The notes below the pieces were generated by a model. That model made no database searches and was not told the origin of the DNA. It was given only the letters and a program-made list of their open reading frames with translations. This document shows, piece by piece, positions 1 through 5,520 of a DNA stretch of 7,208 nucleotides. Source of the stretch: Candidatus Brocadiales bacterium (GTDB taxonomy: Bacteria > Planctomycetota > Brocadiia > Brocadiales > Bathyanammoxibiaceae). The position numbers and the translations under genes are program-made. Every line of letters starts with the position of its first letter. The first letter of the stretch is position 1. Location of the stretch: positions 1 to 7,208 of the forward strand of contig JAUQZZ010000100.1 in NCBI GenBank assembly GCA_030586765.1, read 5' to 3'.

Positions 1-599
1 GTGTAAGGGAGATAGGGAGGAGCTATGCCGACGTAACACCAGTAGCGAGGGCAAGGGAAGGGCAGCGTCCAGAAGATATTAGCGCCTGGTCCCTTGATGC
101 TAAGCTAGAGAACATCTTTGATGTATTGACCCACCCCAGACTGAGCTTTGAATATGCCTTTGGTTCAGGGGATGCAAACCGACGGCTGGTCACCACTACA
201 ATTAATGGTAACGCACCTCATACCCCGGACCGTAATTTTCTGTACTTTGGATACATTGATACAGGTTATGTGGTCTCTCCCAGACTTTCTAACCTTCAAA
301 TGTTGCGCCTCGGTCTTGCCCTATCCCCCCTGGAGTTTACCAAGAGATATAAGAAGAGCCTGGAATTAGGCGCCAACTACTATAACTTTCACAAACACAA
401 AAAAGAGGGTGGAATCTCAGACTTCAGGGCAAATAGAAATCTGGGAAGTCTTGGGGAAGAGATAGACGTCTATGCAAACTGGAAGGTTGTATCTGATATA
501 TTTTTAAACCTTAACTACGGCAGGTTTTACCCCTCCAATTCTTACGGAGATAAAAGTGCAAGGGACTTCTTCCTTGTCAGCGTCAATTTCCAATTTTAG
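1..599 (+). CDS. Outer-membrane beta-barrel porin, alginate-export type (3' part only)
   Basis: This is the last 198 residues of a gene that begins before the window. The frame is open from the first full codon at position 3, so a TTG at 126 is internal and not a start. The translation alternates short amphipathic strands with turns. It contains HPRLSFEYAFGSGD near residues 43-56, a stretch with SPRLSNLQMLRLGLALSPLEF (about 91-111), and LGEEIDVYANWKVVSDIFLNLNYGRF near 150-175. It ends VSVNFQF with a terminal Phe, the usual beta-signal of outer-membrane barrels. These patterns resemble the C-terminal half of alginate-export (AlgE-like) family porins, which pass anionic polysaccharide or other solutes across the outer membrane. 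In environmental bacteria the family name does not imply alginate as substrate. The next gene starts inside this one in another frame, suggesting a shared transcript. The barrel assignment is firm; the family name is less so. Confidence 0.8.
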   Translation, partial: VREIGRSYADVTPVARAREGQRPEDISAWSLDAKLENIFDVLTHPRLSFEYAFGSGDANRRLVTTTINGNAPHTPDRNFLYFGYIDTGYVVSPRLSNLQMLRLGLALSPLEFTKRYKKSLELGANYYNFHKHKKEGGISDFRANRNLGSLGEEIDVYANWKVVSDIFLNLNYGRFYPSNSYGDKSARDFFLVSVNFQF

Positions 600-1080
600 T
601 CCGACCAGACGGTCTTTTAAGCCAGCTGTCTTCGTCTGCATGGTTGTGGCGCTAATTACGCTTTTCCCCAGCAACTCTACGGCCCAGACCCCCTTTCTGA
701 GGGAACTTGAGGATAAGGCAATAACTACCTTTGAAGACGGCTGCAGGGGCATTGCCGCCTTTCTACGCCTGCCAGTAGCTACGGGCACCTTTGAACAGGT
801 CTTAGAAGAGCTTAGAAAAAGGGAGATAGTCCGCAATAAGTGGGCTAAGGCTGATGAACCTCTAACCTGGGGAAGGATGTCGTATATGATATGCCGAGCC
901 CTAGATATAAGAGGCGGCCTCGTCATGACAGCCACCCGCAGAACTACCGAGCGATATGCCCTCAGGGAATGTCTGGACCGCGGCCTTGTGCCACGGGAAG
1001 GAAACAAGGTGAGATACCTCTCGGGGGCTGACCTGATGGCTGTCTTATATCGAATGGAAGTCTATGTGAAGTCCCGATGA
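556..1080 (+). CDS. Small secreted protein of unknown function
   Basis: This is a 174-residue protein I do not recognise by function. It has a Sec-type signal peptide: a basic stretch RRSFK at 19-22, a hydrophobic core at about 23-38, and likely cleavage after STA-43. The mature part, about 131 residues, looks mostly helical. Its landmarks are EDGCRGIAAFL (60-70), PLTWGRMSYMICRALDIRGGLVM (102-124), ERYALREC (132-139) and YLSGADLMAVLYRMEVYV near the end. Two or three Cys remain after cleavage, with no lipobox. The GTG start at 556 is preceded by GGAGA at 546-550 with 5-nt spacing, and gives a 44-bp overlap with the porin gene. TTG at 574 (behind AAGGGA) is an alternative. ATG at 640 would remove the basic n-region and has no Shine-Dalgarno. 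The protein is probably periplasmic or outer-membrane associated and cotranscribed with the porin. Its stop codon forms part of a stem that covers the start of the cyclase gene. Confidence 0.75.
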   Translation: MQGTSSLSASISNFSPTRRSFKPAVFVCMVVALITLFPSNSTAQTPFLRELEDKAITTFEDGCRGIAAFLRLPVATGTFEQVLEELRKREIVRNKWAKADEPLTWGRMSYMICRALDIRGGLVMTATRRTTERYALRECLDRGLVPREGNKVRYLSGADLMAVLYRMEVYVKSR

Positions 1081-1118
1081 GCCCCCTATGGGTGCTCGCC
1101 TAGAGCGAGGGGGCTCAT
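1077..1118 (+). promoter_or_regulatory. Intercistronic stem covering the cyclase ribosome-binding site and start codon
   Basis: ATGAGCCCCC at 1077-1086 is an exact reverse complement of GGGGGCTCAT at 1109-1118, a 10-bp GC-rich stem. The left arm contains the TGA stop of the upstream gene (1078-1080). The right arm contains the G-run of the Shine-Dalgarno region and the first two bases of the cyclase ATG (1117-1119). A smaller inner hairpin, CTCGC (1095-1099) with GCGAG (1105-1109) around the loop CTAGA, shares base 1109 with the outer stem. In the folded RNA the cyclase start would be hidden. A ribosome terminating at 1078 would open the left arm, so translational coupling is the natural reading. 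No T-run follows, so it is not a standard intrinsic terminator. The pairing is seen directly; the regulatory role is inference. Confidence 0.6.
1107..1113 (+). promoter_or_regulatory. Shine-Dalgarno for the cyclase gene
   Basis: GAGGGGG lies immediately before the ATG at 1117. The GAGG core (1107-1110) leaves 6 nt to the start codon. It supports ATG 1117 as the start, and most of it is paired in the intercistronic stem. Confidence 0.6.
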
Positions 1119-4029
1119 GATTCATCCCCTCTTAAAAGCCTTCATAATCGGTATCATAAGCTCCACCCTGGTTATCCCCTTTACCTTTACAAGGCTTTAT
1201 AAGGCCCTGGAACTGCGTTTTTACGACCAGCGCCTGAAACTCAGACCCCAGCGCCCAGTAACAGATAAGGTCACCCTCATTGCCATAGATGACAATAGCA
1301 TAAAGACCCTGGGGAGATGGCCCTGGACCAGGGACAAGCACGCCGCCTTGATAGATACCCTGTGCTCTTTAGGTGCAAAGACTATTATTATGGATATAGA
1401 ATTTCTGGAGGAGAGCCCTCCTACCCTGGAAAAGGGCCTGGTGGAGGATAAACTTAGGGAAGTAAAAGAAAGGCTGAAGGATATATCCCAGGGGATACAA
1501 TCCCTCCCCCAAAGAGCAACCTCTAAAGAGGGCGAGGCATCTCAGGAACTCTTTGATTACTACAGCACTGTCGTACTGGAGGAGGGCAAGGCCTTAGAGA
1601 CCGATATAGAGAAAATAATTGTAGACCACGATGAGGCGTTAACTAGGGCTACAGCCCTTTCTAATCGCACCATCCTGGCCTTTCATCCTGTAGAGTCCCT
1701 CCATGGAGCCAATAGCCTCCTCCCCATTTATCCTGCCCTTAAGGAACTGCTTCTCCATGAGGAGGCTGTCAGCATAGAAGAACTGACCAAAAGACTCTTC
1801 CTGAAGGAAAGGCAGCAGAAGGACCTGGCTGAGGTCTTTACTCTAGTCAAGAAGCAGGTGGTACTGGAGACTCTCCTGGAAGGGTTAGAAAAGAACCCCC
1901 AGGCCACCCAGGAGGAGTTAATGCAGGCCATCCCTAAAGGTCTCGTAGAGGAAACCGCGCTCCAAGATGCCTACAGTAAAGCAAGGCTCATGCACCACGT
2001 GGGGAAAAAATTTGGCAAGGATATAAGAATCAGCAACGCCGGGAAAGAAAAGACCCCTTCCGTGCCCTTCCTTGAGACACCCATTTACCCACTGCTAGAG
2101 GCCTGCAAAGACCTAGGACACACGGCCATGGTCCCTGATTTTGAAGACGGCACCCTCAGAAAGATGCCCCTCTGGGTGAAAAGGGGAGACAAATACTACC
2201 TTCAACTGGCCTTACAGGCCGTATGTGATTACCTCGGTGTAAAAGATGGAGACTTGACCCTGTACCCAGGAAAGCTCCTTTCTATCGCTACGCCCTCAGG
2301 AGAGGAGATAGGTATCCCCATAAATCCCTACGGACAGGCCCTGGTAGACTTCACAGGACGGCCCGGGCCACTGGGCTGGAGAGAAACCTTCCCTATCCTC
2401 TCCTACACCCTCCCCATAGAACTCTGGCAGATAAGGAAGGACTCAAACACCCTGTGGGAGGCCCTGGATGGTAAATACCTGGGCGGAACCATAACAAGAC
2501 TGAAGCAGGCCCTTTCCGCAGAAACCTCTCCTACAAAAAAAGAGGAACTGAAGAGACAAATTGAGGAAAAAAGCAGAGAGTTAGTAGATTTTATCCAACT
2601 CTCTATAAAGAAAAGCAGGGACCTGTTGGAAAAAGAGCCAGACGAGGGGAGAAAAGGACAACTCGCCCTGGCCCTCGAAGAGATGCAACAAGAGCTAAGC
2701 CTACTGAAGAGGTTAGAGACCTTGGAAAGGGAACTCTCCAGCCGGCTAAGAAAACAAGTCGAAGATAAGATATGCCTGGTGGGAGCTATATTCACCGGAG
2801 GCACAGACTTTAGTCCCACTCCCTACGACCCAGCCTGCCCCAATGTAATAACTCATTGCAACATCGTAGATATGATACTGAAAAGGCACTTCATAAACTA
2901 CGACCGCAAGGCCCATAATATCCCAACAATAATCCTCCTGGGTCCTGTAATGGGCCTCATTACCTCAGCCCTGGGCCCCCTTGTAGGGGGCGGCGCCCTG
3001 GCAGGGGTCATGGGCATCTATCTTACCGCATCTTATCTCCTCCTGACTTACCTGGGAGTGTGGCTCCATGTGGCTGGGCCCCTCATAGCCATGGTAACTA
3101 GCTACACTGCGGTCACCGTTTATAGACAACTCACCGTGGAAAGGCAACGCAGGGAGATAAAAAACCTCTTCCAACACTACCTCCACCCCGAGGTGGTCAA
3201 TGAATTAGTAAAAGACCCTACGAAGGTAAAACTGGGAGGAGTTCGAAAAGAGTTGACCATACAATTCTCAGACATCCAGGGCTTTACTTCCCTCTCCGAA
3301 AAAATGCAGCCTGGAGAGTTAGAGGCCTTCCTGAACACCTACTTAACAGCTATGACAGACGTGGTCTTGAAACATGGTGGTACAGTGGATAAGTATGAAG
3401 GGGATGCCATAATGGCCTTTTACGGTGCCCCTATAGACCAGCCTGACCATGCCCTCAGGGCCTGTAAGGCCGCCCTGGAAGCCAGTGAGACCCAGGAAGC
3501 CTTAAACCTCCAATTTAAAGGTAAAGGATGGCCCACCATCCGCACCCGCTTTGGAATAAATACAGGACCCGCTGTGGTGGGCAACATGGGTACTAATACC
3601 CGCTTCGACTACACTGCCATAGGTGACAGCGTCAACCTGGCCTCCCGTCTAGAATCTGCCAATAAAATCTTCGGCACCACCATCCTCTTGGGACAGGAGA
3701 CCTATGAATATACAAAAAAAGATATCTTCGCCATATACCTGGGCCTTGTTCAGGTGAAGGGAAAGGCACAATCAGTAAAGGTCTACACCTTGGTATCCCT
3801 GGCAGGGGACGCTCCCCCCCAGGATCAAGAATTGGACCGACTCCTTTCTACCGCCACCTCCCTATATTATGAAAGGAAATGGAAAGAGGCCCTGGAATAC
3901 TTCTCCAGGGTGCTCACTTTGAGGCCAGGTTTTAGTGCCGCAGAAATCTACTCTATAAAGTGCAGGACTTACGTTGACATCCCTCCAGGTCCAGACTGGA
4001 CAGGCGCCCTGGTCTTGGAGGAAAAATAG
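1117..4029 (+). CDS. CHASE2-domain class III adenylate cyclase with expanded sensor
   Basis: This 970-residue inner-membrane protein makes cAMP from ATP in response to an extracytoplasmic signal. TM1 spans about 7-26. The CHASE2 start is clear: YDQRLKLRP, then VTLIAIDDNSIKTLGRWPWTRDKHAALID (52-80) and GAKTIIMDIEF. Its end is also clear: DKICLVGAIFTGGTDFSPTPYDPACPNVITHCNIVDMIL (550-588). Between them lie charged helical insertions at about 103-181, 205-310 and 445-549, so the periplasmic part is about 570 residues, much longer than usual. TMs at about 603-620, 625-647 and 649-668 follow. The cyclase domain (about 712-895) has both metal-binding Asp (D719 in FSDIQGFT, D763 in YEGDAIMAFYG), the adenine-binding Lys759, Thr833 in DYTAIGD, and transition-state Asn840 and Arg844. 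It should therefore be active, with ATP specificity of the Lys/Thr type. Residues 905-970 form a TPR-like helical tail ending in the PP-x-x-x-W-T-G motif seen in such cyclases. A FecR-domain gene follows. Confidence 0.93.
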   Translation: MIHPLLKAFIIGIISSTLVIPFTFTRLYKALELRFYDQRLKLRPQRPVTDKVTLIAIDDNSIKTLGRWPWTRDKHAALIDTLCSLGAKTIIMDIEFLEESPPTLEKGLVEDKLREVKERLKDISQGIQSLPQRATSKEGEASQELFDYYSTVVLEEGKALETDIEKIIVDHDEALTRATALSNRTILAFHPVESLHGANSLLPIYPALKELLLHEEAVSIEELTKRLFLKERQQKDLAEVFTLVKKQVVLETLLEGLEKNPQATQEELMQAIPKGLVEETALQDAYSKARLMHHVGKKFGKDIRISNAGKEKTPSVPFLETPIYPLLEACKDLGHTAMVPDFEDGTLRKMPLWVKRGDKYYLQLALQAVCDYLGVKDGDLTLYPGKLLSIATPSGEEIGIPINPYGQALVDFTGRPGPLGWRETFPILSYTLPIELWQIRKDSNTLWEALDGKYLGGTITRLKQALSAETSPTKKEELKRQIEEKSRELVDFIQLSIKKSRDLLEKEPDEGRKGQLALALEEMQQELSLLKRLETLERELSSRLRKQVEDKICLVGAIFTGGTDFSPTPYDPACPNVITHCNIVDMILKRHFINYDRKAHNIPTIILLGPVMGLITSALGPLVGGGALAGVMGIYLTASYLLLTYLGVWLHVAGPLIAMVTSYTAVTVYRQLTVERQRREIKNLFQHYLHPEVVNELVKDPTKVKLGGVRKELTIQFSDIQGFTSLSEKMQPGELEAFLNTYLTAMTDVVLKHGGTVDKYEGDAIMAFYGAPIDQPDHALRACKAALEASETQEALNLQFKGKGWPTIRTRFGINTGPAVVGNMGTNTRFDYTAIGDSVNLASRLESANKIFGTTILLGQETYEYTKKDIFAIYLGLVQVKGKAQSVKVYTLVSLAGDAPPQDQELDRLLSTATSLYYERKWKEALEYFSRVLTLRPGFSAAEIYSIKCRTYVDIPPGPDWTGALVLEEK

Positions 4030-4128
4030 ATTAATACTGCCTGTCTAGGGGAAATTACCTATGTCCATATATTTGGTGGCTTGCGCTCTCTGCCACCCTT
4101 AAAGTGGGGCTACAAGGCAAAAATTCTC
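4030..4128 (+). other. Cyclase-fecR spacer with a weak hairpin
   Basis: This non-coding spacer contains GGTGGC (4075-4080) and GCCACC (4092-4097), which form a 6-bp stem with an 11-nt loop. A competing short pair is CCAC (4093-4096) with GTGG (4104-4107). The stem is followed by CTTAAAG and not by a T-run, so termination of the cyclase transcript here is possible but weak. Nothing else was recognised in it. Confidence 0.35.
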
Positions 4129-4156
4129 TTGACTTCTTTCTCATAAAAACTACAAT
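4129..4156 (+). promoter_or_regulatory. Sigma70-like promoter for the FecR-domain gene
   Basis: TTGACT (4129-4134) and TACAAT (4151-4156) are separated by 16 bp, and each is one base from consensus (TTGACA, TATAAT). The surrounding DNA is the most AT-rich stretch of the spacer. The last base of the -10 box is only 9 nt before the A of the ATG at 4166, so the transcript would have a leader of about 0-4 nt. No Shine-Dalgarno precedes that ATG, which agrees with leaderless initiation. Confidence 0.6.
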
Positions 4157-4165
4157 TTTTGTGCC

Positions 4166-5032
4166 ATGAAGGGACTAGAAGGCCTCTTATCTCTTCGGTT
4201 TATCACAGTCTTAGGGCTACTACTGTTATCTCCACTCCTCTTCTCCCCCAGCTCCGTCTTCAGTCAGGCCGTGGTCCTTGAGGCCCTTATCAAAGGGGTT
4301 ACAGGAGATGTAGAGGTACGCTTTCCTGACAAGATGGACTGGGAGCCTGCCAAGGCAGGAATGAAGCTCCCAGAGGGGACGGACATAAGAACCGGCCCCT
4401 TCTCCAGCGCAGACCTGGCCTTTGAGGACAGCACTGCTGTCCTGGAATCCTTCTCCAGGCTCACTCTAAATAAGCATTTCAGGACCCAGACGGCCATAGT
4501 AACCCGCCTGAACCTAAAGGTAGGAAACGTTATCTCCAATGTAAAAGGGAAAGACCCCTCCCTGGTGGACGATTATAAGGTCTCCACCCCCACCCTGGTG
4601 TGCTCTGTTAGGGGAACAGAAATCAAGTCTGTAAGGGCAGGTGCCTTATATGGAGATAAGGTGGAGATGGGTAGGGAGGGTAGGACAGCGGCCACTGACC
4701 CCCTGGGGCGCGAGATAATAGTTGCACCCAAGGAGGTCACTGATAGTGACCTGACCCCAAGCGCAGTTATCGTTAAGAAAGAGGCTGTGGTAATAGACCC
4801 GCCTGCTGGTTCTACAGATAAAGAGCTAGAGGTTGCTGCTAAGGTAAGCGTCACAAAGGCCAATGCCCAGAGTGCAGACCTGGGCATTAGTAAAGACCCC
4901 CTGGGCGAGGTCAAGGCTAGAAAAGAGGAGGCTCCTACCAGTCCCACCCTGGCCTCCTCAGCAAAGACGTCCCTGGGCCTTACAACAGCAGAACCTGCCC
5001 CTACAACCAGCACTACTTCTTCCACTACTTGA
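4166..5032 (+). CDS. Secreted stand-alone FecR-domain protein
   Basis: This 288-residue protein has a signal peptide: a hydrophobic core at about 12-27 and likely cleavage after SQA-35. A FecR-type beta domain follows at about 44-155. It contains VTGDVEVRFPDKMDWEPAKAG (45-65), LPEGTDIRTGPFSSADLAFEDSTAVLE (68-94), LNLKVGNVISNV (115-126) and the signature STPTLVCSVRGTEI (140-153). Residues 155-255 are a charged extension with a repeated DPLG motif (178-181 and 244-247). The last 30 residues are Ser/Thr/Pro/Ala-rich and probably disordered. There is no transmembrane segment or sigma-binding N-terminus, so it is not a classical FecR anti-sigma regulator; it should sit in the periplasm or at the envelope. 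The ATG at 4166 has no Shine-Dalgarno and lies just behind its own promoter. Stand-alone FecR proteins are often encoded beside CHASE2 cyclases, so a role as partner or ligand-handling protein of the upstream sensor is plausible but inferred. Confidence 0.85.
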   Translation: MKGLEGLLSLRFITVLGLLLLSPLLFSPSSVFSQAVVLEALIKGVTGDVEVRFPDKMDWEPAKAGMKLPEGTDIRTGPFSSADLAFEDSTAVLESFSRLTLNKHFRTQTAIVTRLNLKVGNVISNVKGKDPSLVDDYKVSTPTLVCSVRGTEIKSVRAGALYGDKVEMGREGRTAATDPLGREIIVAPKEVTDSDLTPSAVIVKKEAVVIDPPAGSTDKELEVAAKVSVTKANAQSADLGISKDPLGEVKARKEEAPTSPTLASSAKTSLGLTTAEPAPTTSTTSSTT

Positions 5033-5046
5033 TGATAATAATGGTC

Positions 5047-5065
5047 TTCGGCCCGTTGGGCCGAA
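5047..5065 (+). terminator. Hairpin after the FecR-domain gene, possible terminator
   Basis: TTCGGCCC (5047-5054) and GGGCCGAA (5058-5065) form a perfect 8-bp stem with a 3-nt loop, 14 nt after the TGA. No T-run follows (the downstream bases are AATACAC), so it is not a canonical intrinsic terminator. It may terminate weakly or protect the 3' end of the mRNA. Confidence 0.45.
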
Positions 5066-5147
5066 AATACACGGGGAAGTACCTGGCCCTTTTCTAACCT
5101 GCAACCCATCCATCCACATCAATCTATAGTGTAACCCTCGCCTACTG

Positions 5148-5160
5148 TTGTCATTCCGAG
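5148..5160 (+). repeat. First TTGTCATTCYGAG repeat unit (partial)
   Basis: TTGTCATTCCGAG at 5148-5160 matches 12 of 13 bases of TTGTCATTCTGAG at 5227-5239. This copy keeps only the left end of the repeat; it stops where the 62-bp inverted repeat begins at 5162. The two copies therefore flank that element as imperfect direct repeats. Confidence 0.6.
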
Positions 5161-5161
5161 C

Positions 5162-5223
5162 GGTAGACAACAAAGTTTTTACTTCGTTGAAATCATCAAC
5201 GACCATAAAGGTCGTTGTCTACC
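5162..5223. repeat. 62-bp inverted-repeat element with alternative folds
   Basis: The ends are exact inverted repeats: GGTAGACAAC (5162-5171) and GTTGTCTACC (5214-5223). Two further perfect hairpins lie inside: CGTTGA/TCAACG (5185-5190 and 5196-5201, loop AATCA), and CAACGACC/GGTCGTTG (5197-5204 and 5210-5217, loop ATAAA). The second shares bases 5214-5217 with the outer stem and bases 5197-5201 with the first hairpin, so these folds exclude one another. No ORF of note lies within it. It looks like a miniature palindromic repeat; its family is not recognised. Confidence 0.65.
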
Positions 5224-5226
5224 AAC

Positions 5227-5267
5227 TTGTCATTCTGAGTCCGCCTTAGGCGGACGAAGAATCTCAT
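5227..5267. repeat. CATTCTGAG-type palindromic repeat with tandem G-A interruption
   Basis: ATTCT (5232-5236) pairs with AGAAT (5258-5262) and GTCCGCC (5239-5245) pairs with GGCGGAC (5249-5255) around the loop TTA. The two stem segments are separated on each side by the dinucleotide GA, a symmetric internal loop able to form tandem sheared G-A pairs in RNA. The consensus of the form CATTCTGAG...GAAGAATCTC is a dispersed intergenic repeat I know from many environmental bacterial genomes. Copy number in this genome cannot be judged from one window. Confidence 0.65.
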
Positions 5268-5293
5268 GTCTTTATCACCTCTGCCTTGATAGG

Positions 5294-5520
5294 TCTATTC
5301 CCTCTTCCCCCTCCCTTGATGGGAGGGGTCAGGCCCTGCACCACAAGGGTGCAGGACAAAGCCCTGTACCTTATCGGTACAGGGGGAGGGTGAAATAGAC
5401 TTTTCACCCTCTCCTCCCCTGAACCTAGTATGGTTCAGGGCCTACCCTCCCCCCATCCCGCCTGAGGCGGGTCTGTGGGCAGCTCCAGGGTCGCCCCAAG
5501 CGACAAGGGGGAGGAATTGA
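5294..5520. repeat. Nested palindrome containing an array of GC-rich hairpins
   Basis: Perfect hairpins follow one another: CCCCTCCC/GGGAGGGG (5308-5328), CCTGCACC/GGTGCAGG (5335-5355), CCCTGTACC/GGTACAGGG (5362-5384), GAGGGTGAAA/TTTCACCCTC (5386-5411), CCCTGAACC/GGTTCAGGG (5417-5440), CCCGCC/GGCGGG (5457-5471) and GTCGC/GCGAC (5490-5504). Longer-range pairing is also present. AGGCCCTG (5331-5338) is the exact complement of CAGGGCCT (5436-5443), and the ends TCTATTCC (5294-5301) and GGAATTGA (5513-5520) pair at 7 of 8 positions. No ORF or promoter was recognised. Such a structure could be a non-autonomous mobile repeat, a bidirectional transcription barrier between the converging genes, or both; the roles are inferred. 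Confidence 0.65.

Noticed and set aside
640..642. ATG as the start of the small secreted protein
   Set aside because: It would begin in the middle of the hydrophobic core, lose the basic n-region and has no Shine-Dalgarno.
504..1007. Minus-strand open frame of 167 codons opposite the small secreted protein gene
   Set aside because: It lies wholly opposite a better-supported plus-strand gene with signal peptide and Shine-Dalgarno; its Ser/Arg/Val-rich translation lacks recognisable motifs.
1078..1118. Intrinsic terminator between the small protein and cyclase genes
   Set aside because: The stem is strong, but no T-run follows; the right arm runs straight into the cyclase start codon.
2975..2991. 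GCCCCC/GGGGGC hairpin inside the cyclase gene
   Set aside because: It sits in codons for a Gly/Pro/Leu-rich transmembrane segment, where such runs arise easily; nothing indicates function.
4669..4684. G-quadruplex-like tract GGG-TA-GGG-A-GGG-TA-GG in fecR
   Set aside because: The fourth run has only two G, and the bases encode an ordinary charged stretch (MGREGR); too weak to report.
4573..5109. Minus-strand open frame of 178 codons opposite fecR
   Set aside because: It is a shadow of the FecR gene; the product is a low-complexity Val/Ala/Ser/Leu sequence and the frame runs into the palindromic spacer.
4863..5129. Plus-strand frame of 88 codons overlapping the end of fecR
   Set aside because: Its Pro/Gln/Leu-rich product reflects the Thr/Ala-rich tail read in another frame; there is no Shine-Dalgarno or family resemblance.
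5162..5223. Integron attC site
   Set aside because: The inverted ends do not fit the RYYYAAC/GTTRRRY core-site pattern, and there is no cassette or integrase context.
5294..5520. CRISPR array or tandem repeat
   Set aside because: The repeated units are self-complementary hairpins with irregular spacing and no conserved direct repeats separated by uniform spacers.
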